From Atrichornis clamosus (taxonomy: Eukaryota; Chordata; Aves; Passeriformes; Menuridae), in NCBI GenBank assembly GCA_013400975.1, contig WBMZ01003296.1, positions 1 to 64,000 on the forward strand: a DNA stretch of 64,000 nt. The letters run 5' to 3'. Shown piece after piece: positions 51,601 to 64,000 of the stretch (positions within the stretch are counted from its first letter, which is position 1; the number at the start of each line of letters is the position of its first letter). Both the position numbers and the translations under genes were made by a program. A model generated the notes under the pieces. It made no database searches and was not told the origin of the DNA. It saw only the letters and a list, made by a program, of their open reading frames with translations.

Positions 51601-54600
51601 TCAGTGTGAAGCTACTTCTTCAGTTGCACAGGCTTGCAGTCATGGCCCCAGCATCACTTAAGAAGACAGAGACTCCATGGAAATTCTCCACTAATAATTA
51701 AATAACCCTCACTGAGGAAACAGTTACATGAAGCAAGGGAGCAAAAAGGAAGAAGGAAACTGAAGGAAAGGGGAAAATGTGATAGTTGAACTGAAGGCAT
51801 AAGATTTGTGACAATGCTGACCTAACAAAATACTAGCTCTATAAGTCAAACTTTCAATAAAGAGAAAAATCCATGGAATAAGTGCTGAGAGCACTTATAG
51901 GATAGAGATAGGACAAGAGAAGACATATTATAGCAGTAACCAAATAATCAATCTGACTATGAAATAGAGGATTAGCTGTATGTCTATCAAAGAATAGTCT
52001 TGCTGTCTCAATGCAAATCAGAGAAGTCAGAGTAACTAGGAAGAAAGTGAATGGCTGTGGGTCACTGACTGCACATTTTTCTGTCCCCTGAATGTCTGCA
52101 ACCATTCCTGTGCACCACTAGTGCCTCAAGAACAGCTGACTCTGTGCCACACTGGAGTTGTCTCAGTCTCTCCAACCTACTAGTTGTAACAAGAGACATC
52201 CCCTGCTGCCATCCCCCAGTTTGTGTCTACTCATAAATATCCCCTTTAGCATTCAAACAGCAGAAGAACATCCAAGGGGTATAAAGTAGATTTTGGGCAT
52301 TACACGACAAATCTGAGAAGGAAAAAGGAGATAATATAAGAAATCATGGTGACTTTTTCAGCATCAGAAAATGACCTTTTGATGAAGATTTTCCTTGAAT
52401 TATATTATTTAGAGGGCTCATCTAGCAAATGCCAAGTAAACATTCTAAAAAGCCACATTCAGAACAAAATGATGTTATATTTAGACAGAACTTTACATAA
52501 GCAGTTTAGCCACTAATGAAACAAGGAAAAAGAGGCCTAACACCATAACTAATTCCATGTACAATGTATTTAAAATGATTAAATTCAGCTCTTTTAAAAG
52601 GCTTATTTCAAAGTCAGAAATGACATCAGAAACACTTTAATAAGATGGACAGATGTTTTAATTCTGTACTGGGGTTGCAGAAGAGAGACTAAAGCCTTCT
52701 CTAACTCTTTGTAGGAACTCTGTCACACACCAAGGGACAGTGACTTAGCACACTCATCTCCATCTGCATGAGAAACTCTCAATCTTCAAACATTCTCTTA
52801 CAAATAGGAAAAAGAAAAGTCACACTTACCTCAGAAAGTAGATTTTTCCCCCACAAAGCAAGAAAGGTATAAAAAATGGGAAATGGATCATTATTTAGAA
52901 CTGATATCCTCTAGCCAAATACCTTATTAATTCAAAACCCAGAAATCCAAATGGTCATGTTAGGCTTCCACTGCTGCTCTCTAGGGCGAGAGACCTGAGC
53001 TAACTGAAGAACGTGGGGTTTATATCTTCATATAGAAATTCTTGTAGTCATTATTCAAGTAGTCCAGGCAGTTTCAAATAAGTTTCTTTTTCTCAACTTT
53101 TAATTCCTTTCTCATTTTACTGTCTTCTTGGTCATGTACATCTTTGTTTTACCTTCCACACTTACCAAAAATGAATGCTGTAGAAGAATAGTTAAATTAA
53201 TTCTTTGAACTAACAGCCACTGCAGAGAAGCTGAAAGAATCTCTTTGTTGCATGGTAAAGACAGCAAGGGATCTGTGTCAAAACAAAAGGAAAGATAAGC
53301 TCACTGTTTATAAATCTAAATTATCCCCATGTAAAAGTGGAAAAATAACCCTCCACAGAGTGACAGAATGATGACTGTTCAGATGAACACTTATCACTTA
53401 AGATATCTTGGATTATTTTTCAGATAAATATATCACTCCACAGACTGAAAAAACATGAGCTGAATGCTCAGAGCCATCACTGAGTCAAAATGAATATTAA
53501 GAAGTACACAGAGAATTAAATAGGAAACAGCTCTCTAGTGACTACGTAAACCCGTGATGTCCCTGTACCTTCAATTGCATGTGCAGCTGCCACTTCCAGC
53601 TGAAGAAGAATTGGATGAGGTGGAGGTCACCAGAGGCAAGGAGTAACTTTCTTGCAAGAAAAAATAGGTGAGTTTACAACCTGGAAAAAAAATTAACTGA
53701 GGGTGGTTATGGTACATGAGTAAAAACCATGAATTACATGGAAAACGTCATCAGTGAAAGTCCATTCACTGCTTCTTAAAATACAAAATGCAAAAAAGTA
53801 AATGAAGGGATCAAGTTCTGGAAGGAACACTGTCACAAGCAATAGTCAGTACTGGTACTTACACAACACCAAACCAGTTTACTGTGAAATTTAATGCTGC
53901 AGGATTCTGTTAAATTCATAAAAGTAATGTCTATCAATCTCTGATACAGGAACTCACTAAACCATATATTTCTTTAAGCATGAAGCCAGAGCAGGAGAAA
54001 GTAGAGGAAAGCGGATATATTTTGTAAATCTTATTGAAATTTTTCCTCTCTTTGACTACTGTCAGAAGTAGGTATTAGTATAGATACTCTTTTACCATAG
54101 TTCATAATGCTTTTTATTCATTTTGGCATGTTTCTTTTTTCTTTCTGCCTCTTACTTTTTTTCCTTTTTTTTTTTCCTGTCAATGAGCCAGCCTCACATC
54201 TTGCTGAATGCAAGCACAACTAGTTTTGCTGTGCAGCAGTTTTGCTAAAGAGCACTTTATGCCTGTGAAGGAAGACAATAATACTTTACCCATATAAATT
54301 CATTGTTTTTTTAAAATAGAATTACAAAATCACTAGATGAAATAAGGCACTGGGAAATACTTTAATAAAGCACTTGATGAAATGAATAATGAAATCTTAC
54401 CTGGAAAACGGATTCAATCACTTTTGATCCACAGAAATATTGTTAAATTGATTAAAAGCTGTGTAGAAGTTCATAAACAAAGTGCAGTGTTAAAGTATCA
54501 AGTTAGGAAGAAATGCCTCACCTTAGACTAAGTCTTTCTTAGTTTCTCTGCTAATTATATGAAAAAGGGGAATAAACAACTTGGTGATGACATTCAAGCC

Positions 54601-55637
54601 CCGGAAGAAAATTAGAAGTACACTAAGGAAACAGAATAACAGCCAGAAAAAACCAAGGAAATCTATTTCAGAAGCAGGCAACTTAGAATATTTGTGAAGA
54701 TCATAGAATACAAGTTATGGTCAGACAAGAGATGTCAATACTAAGCTCCTAAATCTGTCTAAAAATAGTCCATGGATGAATCAGGGCATTGAATTTTGTT
54801 CAATATTTCATGATTTTGGAGAAGAAGATTTTATTTTACTCTGGTCAATTACTCCAGCAGCTTGAAGAAGCACCCATGTTAATTTGAGTGACAATGAAGA
54901 GAGTTAAGAATGCCAGGTAGAGATGTAAACAGGTTCCTCCACACTTGCAACGTGTGCTTATGACAAATCAGGCATGTTGGTGAGGATTTCTTGTGCACCA
55001 CTGGTGAGACAGAGGTCATACTCCTCTCTGCAGAGTGGGTGTTTCTTTGTTAACCTTAACTTCAAGGGAGAAACAGGAGCTTTGAAACTCATGAAATACA
55101 TACTCACTTTGGTGCATTTCTTCAAGGGGTGACCTGACAACCAGTAACAATAATAGAAACAGACAAACATAGATAGCTATCTGATAAAGTCCCATTGAAA
55201 CAAAGGCTTTTGGCTCCTCACAGGGACTTGTGTCATGCATGACATTTTTGAGATTAGCATGAAAGGAAAAAGGGCTATGCTGCTGTACAGGAACTCTGTG
55301 TTATGTACACATTGGAAGTCTGCAGGCAGGGGAATGGTTAAGATGAACACTGAAAGGGAAGAACACCATTTCTTATCAGTGCAGAGCTGTAAAGTACAGA
55401 CTTGACGGGTCAGTGATCCTGGATAGTGTGTGCTCCAGAGGGACTTCAGGATATAGAACATTCTGTTGCTTCAACAAGAAAATTTTCACTTCAGAGAACC
55501 ATGTAGCATAGCAAGCAATGAAGCTCAAGTTAATAGAATAGTGGATTACATTATCATACAAATAGTTGTAACATCATGCCACATTTCAGTTAGCTCATCT
55601 TCAGCTTTGCTTCCTGTCCTTCCCTCCACGTCCCATT
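48690..55637. other. AT-rich intergenic or intronic DNA
   Basis: No exon, RNA gene or mobile element was recognised. The frames at 49295-49960, 51854-52105 and 54958-55561 show no conserved motif and overlap on opposite or shifted phases. Confidence 0.6.
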
Positions 55638-55710
55638 TTTTGTCACTGTTGTCCTTTTTTTCTTTTTTTCTGTCTGTTCCTTTGCCTTTCCTTCTTCTTC
55701 TACTTTTGGT
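55638..55710. repeat. Polypyrimidine tract
   Basis: A T/C-rich stretch (TTTTTTTCTTTTTTTCTG and CCTTCTTCTTCT words) makes a Phe/Leu/Ser-rich artefact in the frame 55466-55768. Confidence 0.7.
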
Positions 55711-57282
55711 CCTGTGGTATATATTTATTCATTTTGCACCTTTCTTTCATACTTATCAAAGTAGGTAAGGGGAAAAGAAAATACTAGAAAAAGGGGAGGG
55801 CTCCTGCTATCTGACAGCCAGTGACTTGTCCTTTAAGCCTGATAAGCTTAGGAAACCTGGACAGGAAACTACAACATTTGTAATTTGTCCTTAACTTCTC
55901 ACCTTCCAAGAGATAGCTTCTGAATCCCATCTTCTGAGAATGACACACAGTTAGAGATGCTTTCTCTTCATGATATCATCTTAAACCTCAAAGATTTTTT
56001 CATATCTTTGGAACAGTCTGTGTAATATGCCCTGAGAAATCCAATCATGCAAGTGGTGTAAACTAAAATCAGGATTTATTAATAGACTTAATCAGATTCA
56101 AATAAGGGAAAATTTGCATAATATATCATGTACAGTTCTTAAAGAAATTAAAACCAGAAAAAATCAGACATGTTACATCATCATGTGATTTTAAATTCTG
56201 TTTCATCTCTTTGACACTTTTGTCTAGCAAGTCAGTCAGAGAAATACTCTTCTTGCTTTCAAATACTTGTAGTACTATTTTTCTCTCCTTTGACTCAAAT
56301 CTTGTAAAATCTTTGGGTTAGCAAGTTTAAACACCAACAACCTCTTCTGTTTAAACAAAACCTAAGTATTACCCACTATTCCTCTCTCATTGCTTGTACT
56401 TACCCTGCTACTCTGTGCTAAAAAATAAAAAAAAATTGTCTATTTTCTTGTTTCACCTTCATATTTTAACATTGCTAGCAAGAATCCGTCTCTCCAGTAG
56501 CATCTGCCCTTAGTGCTGGCCTTAATGACCATGATTTTGCATGCTAATTGTCTTGGCAGGGGGTTACCACATTTTAGATGTTAATTGTCTTGGCTTTTAA
56601 GGATGCAGAGTTTATGTAATTATTATAATTTATTCTTGGCTTTAATTCTTGTCTGTCACATATGACTCATGAATGGATTAACTCTTTTGTCACACTTCTT
56701 CATTTTCTGTCAGAGAGGGACAGAGACAGAGAAAGAAGGACTTTAGAAGACATGAGCTAGGAACCAGAGAATATTTAATAAATTCTGACCTGGAAGAAGG
56801 AAAGTTCCATTAAACTACTTACCTCACCAGCTTTTATGCTGTACTATTGCTGAATTAAACTACCAAATAAATTTTGTAATAATACGTAATGGCAATGTTG
56901 ATAACATTTGATCATGCAAGGACATTCTCCTTTAAAATTCTCAAGTAAAATAGATAATTTTATTGACATATAAATGCATTCAATATTTTATTTTCAGTAC
57001 TCAAACTAAGTAAAAATACAGTATTTTTTGATTCTCTTTCTGATCAAAAAACATGAGCATTTATTTTCTGTATTTTTTCCCAAATGATAATCTATTGCAA
57101 AAATAGCATTTCTTATTCATTAGAAACTGTGGTATGGAAAGGTGGAAGGTAAATGTCCACAGTTAATGAAAACTCAGGTTTTATAACTATCTGCGATTGT
57201 TCCAATATTAACAGTGTAGAAGTTTAGAAGAAATGCATTTATTATATTGTCAGTAAGTAATTATACACTGTATAAACACGTA
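55711..57282. other. AT-rich stretch, nothing recognised
   Basis: No feature was seen up to the start of the GC-richer CR1 sequence. Confidence 0.55.
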
Positions 57283-58852
57283 GCTGCTGCAGTCAGTGCA
57301 CTAGCCATGTCAGAGGCCTCCAGCCAGACACACCTGATGGCAGACGCATCGGGGTCTCAGGTTGCCAGGAGTACCGGATGCCTCTCCATGAGGCCGAGTC
57401 AGCAATCATTCCTTTAGCACAAGGTATGCAGTTGTCAATCAGCTGTGTCTGCTGGTGAAGGAACTACAGGAGGAAGTGGACAATCTGTGCAGTATTCATG
57501 AGAATGAGTGGGAGTTTGATAGGTTATTCTCAGAGACTCTACAGTCTCAGGAGTCTCAAATTTCCATTGCGCTGGAAATAGTCATTGGTCACAGCCACTA
57601 CAGCTTTATGAGCAGAACGTCCTGCTTGTCAAACCTGATTGCCTTTTATGACAAGGTAACCCACCCAGCTGATTAAGGGAAACCAGTTGATGTGATCTTT
57701 TTGGATTTCAGTAAAGCTTTTGATACTATCTGTCGGAGGAACCTTCTGGACAAATTGTCCAGCTCCCAGTTGGATAAACACATCATGTGATGGGTGAGCA
57801 ACTGGCTCACAGGTCAGGCACAAAGGGTTACAGTGAATGGGGTGACATCACACTGGGGACCTGTCACTAGTGGGGTTACACAGGGCCCTGTCTTAGGCCT
57901 TGTGCTCTTCAACATCTTCATGAATGACTTGGATGCAAGACTGGAAGGGATATTGCATAAGTCTACCAATGATACTCAACTGGGAGGAGCTGTTGACTCC
58001 CATGAAGGCAAGCAGGTCCTGCAGAGAGACCTCGACAAATTAGAGGGTTGGGTGATCACCAACCAGATGTAGTTCAACAAGGGAAAGTGCCAGATTCTGC
58101 AGCTGGATTGAAGCAATCCAGGATGTACGGACAGATTGGGGAATGAGATGCTGAAAAACAGTGCCGGTGAAAGGGACCTGGGGGTCCTGGTCAATGGCAA
58201 GTGAATATGAGCCAGCAGAGCCCTGGCAGCCAGGAGGGCCAACCGTGTCCTGGGGGCATCAGGCACAGCATCGGCAGCCAGGCAAGGGAGGGGATTGTCC
58301 TGCTCTGCTCTGCACTGGGGCGGCCTCATCTCGAGGTGCTGGGGGCAGTTTTCGGTGCCACAATAGAAGAAATATAAAGCTATTAAAGAGCACCACAGGA
58401 GGGCTAAGATTATGGAGAAGGGCCGTGAGGGGTAGCCTTATGAAGAGTGGCTGCAGTCACTTTGTTCAACCTGGAGAAGAGGAGATTGAGGGGAGACCTC
58501 TGTGCAGTCTGCAACTTCCTCATGAGGGCAAGAGCAGGGGCAGACACTGATCTCTCCTCTGTGGTGCCCAGTGACAGGACCCGAGGGAATGGCATCAACC
58601 TGTGTCAGGGGAGGTTTAGGTTCGATATTAGGAAAAGGTTTTACACCCAGAATGTCGTCGGGCATTGGAACAGGCTTCCCAAGGAAGTGGGCCCAGCACC
58701 AAGACTGGTAGAGTTCAAGAAGCATTTGGACAACACTGTCAGACACATAGTATGACTCTTGGTGCTATCCTATGCAGGACCAGAAGTTGGTCTTGGATGA
58801 TCCTTGTGAATCCTTTGTAGCTCAGGATATTCTATCATTATGTGGTTCTATG
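57283..58852 (+). mobile_element. CR1 LINE with internal deletion: ORF1-like segment joined to ORF2
   Basis: From 57422 the frame reads RYAVVNQLCLLVKELQEEV, a coiled-coil segment like the start of CR1 ORF1 proteins, continuing to about 57545. It then passes into ORF2 reverse transcriptase: GHSHYSFMSRTSCLSNL (about 57580-57635), motif A LDFSKAFDT (57701-57727) and a VTQGPVLGLVLFNIFMNDLD segment (about 57866-57930). One frame runs from 57422 to 58072 with two internal stops (TAA 57674-57676, TGA 57788-57790). Motif C is T-N-D (57965-57973) in place of A-D-D. The C-terminal ORF2 part continues in another frame (58447-58755, including EKRRLRGDL and RGNGINLCQGRFRFDIRKRF). The 3' UTR (GGTCTTGGATGATCCTTGTG, CTCAGGATATTCTATCATTA) closes at about 58852. 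Most of ORF1 and the ORF2 endonuclease region are absent between the two parts. The 5' limit is approximate. Confidence 0.9.
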
Positions 58853-61800
58853 AATATAGAACAAATAGCTACAGGACAAACAGTAGAAAGAAAAATTAAT
58901 AAAGATCTTTTGTCTTGATTATTGCTAACTGAAGAAAAATGCACATTCAGACAACATCGTCCTCTCTATCTCATTGTCACCTGCAAGAACAGAAACCCAA
59001 AATTCAATGACCAGCTCCTTGCCCAATACTGTCATGCTTCAATTTCCACCAAATCTTCAAGAATTTCCAAATCTTTCTTAGAAATTGAAACAATCAGGCT
59101 TATATGTTAAAACATTCAAGACTTATATTTTAGAGAATTTATTTGAAGTGGTTGTCAGCCAGAACGCTAGAAAAATATATTAATTACTTTTAAAAATCAA
59201 TAGCCTTTAGTGAATGTGTATTGCAAATTGTGCAGTACGTATTGTACTCTGTAGCATAACAATTACCTTTGTGAAATATTTATTTATGAGTGGAATATTT
59301 ATCACAGCTCCAGCTCCTATAAATAAAAAAAATACAGTGTCAAATGTATGATAGAAATATGGATAGATTTATGTGTATACATGTGGCAAAATGTTAACTG
59401 TTTTATCAAACTTCAAATCTTGTATTTGTGTTTATTCTTCTCAATTACATGTACATGGCAATCACTTATAATGCACATTACAAGTTTACTCACCTAGCAG
59501 TCATATTGGACACGTTTTAGATGTCTGAAAAACAGCCAAAGTGAAGACAATGCATAGGATAGAGTATCCACAGACACTGCCAAAGTTAAAAACAGAGCAA
59601 GACAGGCAGTTTTATCAATATCTAAATAACTAACAATTTTAAATAATAAATAAAAATAAATAAAGAAAATGTATATTCACTGGCATAAAATACATAGATT
59701 TAATCAATATGTCTGTTATGGAGGTTATCAAAAAAGAGAGAGGGAAAGTACATTAACCTGTTTTCCTGAACATGGCATGCGTTGCAAACAGATTCTGAAA
59801 GTTAGTGCATGTTCATCTACTGAATTCATACTGCTATCATGTGTTTGAGTTTTAAAATTTACTTCATAGAGATTCCAAAGGAGATTCAATTTCCAGCTTG
59901 TTCATAACAGATAATTGCAGCTACACTGTTGAACTCCTACGCTCACACAGAGAAACAGAATGGACTCATTAATTACAAACCTGGGACAAAAAGACACCCC
60001 AGATACTCTGATTCCACTTACACTGACATTGCAAACAAAACTACAGTCAATATTAAGGAAAGCAGGATTTGGTCCTCAGTATGTTGTTCCTCTGCAAATA
60101 GAGATTCAATAAAAATTCCTCAAAAGGAATGCTTCTTGGTTGAAATTCACCAGTGTGAACTGATTTTGTATAAGGTATAGGTATTATGTAAGATAAGCTT
60201 TCAAACTTTAGTTTTGCTTTGTATTGAAACACATTTCATTCCTTCTGTTTATTATAAAACATCTTCTGATTTAATCATTTCAGTCTAGATCCTGATTTAT
60301 TTACATACATGTTAACTGCATTTCACTTACCTTCTTCACATTTTAATCTGTGCTAATATGACCAAAGACTAGACCAGTCTGTATTTACCAGATCATCTGT
60401 GGCAGGTCAGAGACTCTGAGATCAATTATTTCTACCACGTGCATGAGGGATTGCATAACAAAGTTTTAGTACTTTGAACCTAGGTTAAAAAATAATGAGC
60501 ACAGTGAGATCTAACCAGATATTACTGAACATGAAGCTTGAAGGGGATGCCACAGATTCAAACATATATAAGAGTGTTATCTGGCCAGCAGACTAAACTA
60601 ATGTTGCTTAAGGTATCTGGTGTAACACACAGTACTGAGTTACACTGCTGACAAAAAAATCCAACAACTAAGTTTTTTGTTTAAACTGGAATACTTCTGT
60701 AAATACACTGTTCAATACTGTGTTGCATAGTCAATGGAAAGCCAAATATTTACGCAGAATCCCACAACTGCCTTGTCTTACAGAAGGATATAATCCAGTA
60801 TTCTAATATTCCAAAGAAATTACTGCATTTATCAATGCTTTTGTCTTTCTCTTTCTGTTTAAAGATATAAATATTTTTATATCTTCCCCTCTATTTGATG
60901 TTTTTGCAAATCTTTCCACTTTGTTTATCTACTCTTTTCCTTCTATCTTCTTCTGGTTTTATTCTACAGCTATGTTTTTCCCTCTAACGCATTTTCTCTA
61001 CTGCATATTTTCTAGTACATCTTTATCACTTCATTATTTTTATTCTTTCTCCCTTGTCCTGTTTTATAGTTTTGAAAATGGCCATTAATGAATATTAACA
61101 AGTACAGCAGAGCAGAACAGCCACATCAATTATTAATTTCTTGATGATGCCCTCAGTTCTGGAAAAATTTCTGTAGCACAGTTAATTAAGACCCTATAAC
61201 CACTAGAAATTTTCTTGCATTCTATTGACTGTTGCCTGAAAAGAAAATGAAATTCTCAGAGATTAATGGTACCTACAGGAGCAATAGAGACAGTGGGATT
61301 TTAGAAGGTGATTTCACTGTTTTTGCTTGTTGGGTTGTTTAGTTTGGTGTGTGTTTATTCTTTCCAGGTTTTTTGTTTGGTATTTGTTTTGTTTGCTATT
61401 TTTTTTTTTCTCATTGGCTGCTATTTCTCTTTGTGTTCGTCTATAAGTAGTTAAAACTAGATCATGTACCTCAGAGCAGAGATGAGTTCAAAAGTAGCTA
61501 CGAGGGACAGTTATTAAAGTTTATGTAATGAGAAAGGAGCTGAAGGGACAAGATTTGAAATTGACAACAACATAGGTTTAAGATGAAGATAGATAGCTAC
61601 AAAACATAAATTAAAAGAGCTAGATGGAAAGAAATGAGAAAGACAAAGATCTCCCGGAAGCACTGGAATGTCTATTCATGTAATGGATTTCATTTGCTAA
61701 ATGGCTTGGCCTGAGATTTTCTTCTTCAGTTTTAAACACTATACCATTAATTGGTCTTTTGATATCAATCTAAACTCCAGATGGTCTTCCAGCTTTCACT

Positions 61801-64000
61801 GCACATATTTCTTATTTTCTGAGAGGACTATGCCTCAAGTTCTCTAATAGTAATTAATTTAAACCTAAAATGATAGAAGAGAAAGCTCAAGGATAAGGTA
61901 TTTTAGTAAGACCTTTTAGAATGACACAAGCTTTTATCTTTCAAACTGCAGCCTCTGGTTCTGGTTCTATTTTTGGGGAGAAACAAAGCACTCTTTCTGT
62001 AGATGCATTTTATGGCAATAACCAGCTCAAGGCTCAATGAGAATGGAAATAAGCCTACAATGCAAGACCCTGGGATAACACTTCTCGAGTTAGATGTAAG
62101 TGAGCAGGCGTGTTCACACAGCAGATGGGAAACAAGATAGCTGTCCTTACTCAGTTGCGTCACTTTCAGTTCAATGCATCTGATGTTTCTGTTACAGGGG
62201 GACACTAACTTCCAGGACTGCTGGTCTGGGAGATTTAATCAGCCTTAGGTTTGCTATTAAGAAGATAAAGGATTTTCTCCGTACTGAGAAATTTGCAAGT
62301 TTCTTTTCATCTTTTGATTCTGTTTTCAGACTGATAAGTAGCTACATTTTTAATAAAGCACCTTGTAAATCTTGTTTCCGAACATTATATATCTTAGTGG
62401 AAAAAGAACCAACAAACCCTAGAAACTCCAAGTTTCTTCCTCTAGGTATCTTTTAAATTTCCTTAGTTATGAACCTTAGTATGACTTCCTCAGGAACTTT
62501 CTATGTGTTATTTGAACTGCAATTGTAAAGAGTCTGTATAATACTTGGAGCCCCTAAAAAGTGTATCCACTATCCACAGTACTGTAAAAAGTTTGAAGCG
62601 TTTACCAGCACACAAGTTACAGGTATAAAGAGGGAAAATAATTCGGAGTCAAACAGCACAGAGGAAATAAAAAAAACAAACCCAAACAATTCACTCAAAG
62701 ACTATGAAGTACTGTTACAGTAAACTGCAGCAAGAATCATAAACCATTTGTGTACATTTTTAATACATCTTAACTATACATGAAGTATCAGTTTTCAGGT
62801 AATCATCTTTGAATGAATTAGTCCACTTGCTATATTTAAAAATATTTTAAAAGGGAGAGATCACAATAGAACTAATCGAAATGTCACTGGCGCTTCAAGG
62901 TTCAGCTTCATTTGCCTTACTGATATTTCCACTGTGATATCCAATGAATAAGAAAATTCATTAAGTCAGAAAAGCTCAGTCTTTTCAAAGTGGAGCGATG
63001 GAAGTAAGTGAAAGTATATGTTGACCATCACATGGGCCTTCAACAGTAACTTAGTTGAGATCCCAGGCATTCATTTCAAATTCCATAAAAAGATTTAATG
63101 TATATCTACCTACTCAAACAACTTTAATGGCCTGTCTGTTAATTATTTTCTTATCCTGAACTGAATGACTGACTAGGAAAATAAAAGATTTTAATTCTGT
63201 TATGATGCTTTATATGAAATTAATTTTTTTGCAAGATTTATAAGCTTTTTTGCCAACATCTATACTTCTGTTCATTTCTCCACTGTGACATTGTGGAACT
63301 GGCAATGAGGTTCACAAGTGAATGCTTTTAGTGGTGAAGGGTTATCAAGTCATTATTCATTTGGATCTATTATTTACTGATATATGATATTGATACTAAT
63401 ATTGAGCAGACTTAAAGAACAGAAAGTGTAGGCTGGGAAAAATAAAAAAAAAACATTTTAAAGAGGAGATGGAAGTGCCAGATGATCATTAGTAAAGTGT
63501 GTTTTAATTGCTAAGCAGAAAGAGGTATAAGAAAAGAGACATTCCAAATCAGTCATGTCTTTGAGGGAAAACTGAAACTCCTAGCTACACAAATACCCAA
63601 AATATTTTAAATTCAAAAGGAAGGTCTAAATAAAATTTAAATAATAAAATGCAAATTTTAACATTAAAAGTAGACTCATAGTAACTAGGTAAACCAGAAT
63701 GGAAATATTAATTAAAAAAAGGAGTTTTAGTAACAGCTCATTATCTTCCTGATTAATGCTATGGTTGTCATTTGGTCTTTTCATTCTAGTCACACATACA
63801 TCTACACACATCTCACTCTTGTGAACACCCCATCCTGATCACCAGGAAGGTACCCACACCCCCAGAGCCTGTCTGTATTTGCTTCCTCCAGAGTTCCTCC
63901 AGTGGTCTTTCTGCTTCTCCTGTTCCCGCCTCTTTCCTTGCAGCGACCTCTAATCTTTATTCTACAGTCATCTGAGCTCCTCTGCTCAGAGTCAGCCAGG
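58853..64000. other. AT-rich intergenic or intronic DNA
   Basis: Nothing was recognised except A-rich (59638-59670) and T/G-rich (61317-61413) low complexity. The frames 58922-59110, 59929-60180, 61903-62205 and 63626-63811 are motif-free. The last 200 bases become C-rich and pyrimidine-rich, so another feature may begin beyond the window. Confidence 0.6.
61317..61413. repeat. T/G low-complexity tract
   Basis: This tract is T-rich with interspersed G (TTTGCTTGTTGGGTTGTTTAG and TTTTGTTTGGTATTTGTTTT words) and ends in a run of T. It resembles the tract at 32222-32332. Confidence 0.7.

Noticed and set aside
58161..58598. Open frames (58161-58550 plus, 58410-58598 and 58438-58746 minus) as separate genes
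   Set aside because: They are out-of-phase or antisense shadows of the CR1 ORF2 C-terminal region.

Overview
The window looks like bird nuclear DNA, most likely from a passerine (songbird lineage). The evidence is three copies of CR1, the dominant LINE of birds, with the usual 3' end of short ATTCTATG-like direct repeats. There is also a tRNA-Ile-headed SINE with a CR1-type tail at 39463-39601, an architecture known from passerines (TguSINE1-type). Two solo-LTR-like blocks resemble avian endogenous retrovirus LTRs. The rest is AT-rich, CpG-poor, single-copy-looking sequence. I found no convincing protein-coding gene or exon, no functional tRNA, rRNA or snRNA gene, no CRISPR array and no bacterial-type operon. 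All long open frames are either fragments of decayed CR1 reverse transcriptase or short chance frames.

Layout. 1-654 is an unclassified, GC-richer, repeat-like block. 655-1793 is a 5'-truncated plus-strand CR1. 2505-2807 is a possible hAT-like non-autonomous DNA transposon with short inverted ends. 4136-4225 is an exact 45-bp tandem duplication. 5029-5482 is a minus-strand CR1 3' fragment. 7648-7935 is an LTR-like block with inverted TGTTAA/TTAAC ends and an internal AATAAA. 7936-26326 is AT-rich intergenic or intronic DNA with one GC-richer island (12560-12960). 26327-26760 is a CpG-dense solo LTR carrying a G-quadruplex motif. 27485-27520 is a second, six-tract G-quadruplex motif. 29700-30130 is a G-rich degenerate block. 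39463-39601 is the SINE. 42021-42078 and 47692-47747 are small tandem repeats. 57283-58852 is a plus-strand CR1 with an apparent large internal deletion that joins an ORF1-like coiled coil in frame to the ORF2 reverse transcriptase. 58853-64000 is again AT-rich and featureless.

The genes do not work together, because there are none to connect. The one functional relationship visible is between mobile elements: the SINE tail resembles the 3' end of the CR1 at 57283-58852, as expected if that CR1 group supplied the machinery that mobilised the SINE. The window is best read as a gene desert or a piece of a very large intron. I did not find an undescribed biological system, and the findings below are modest.
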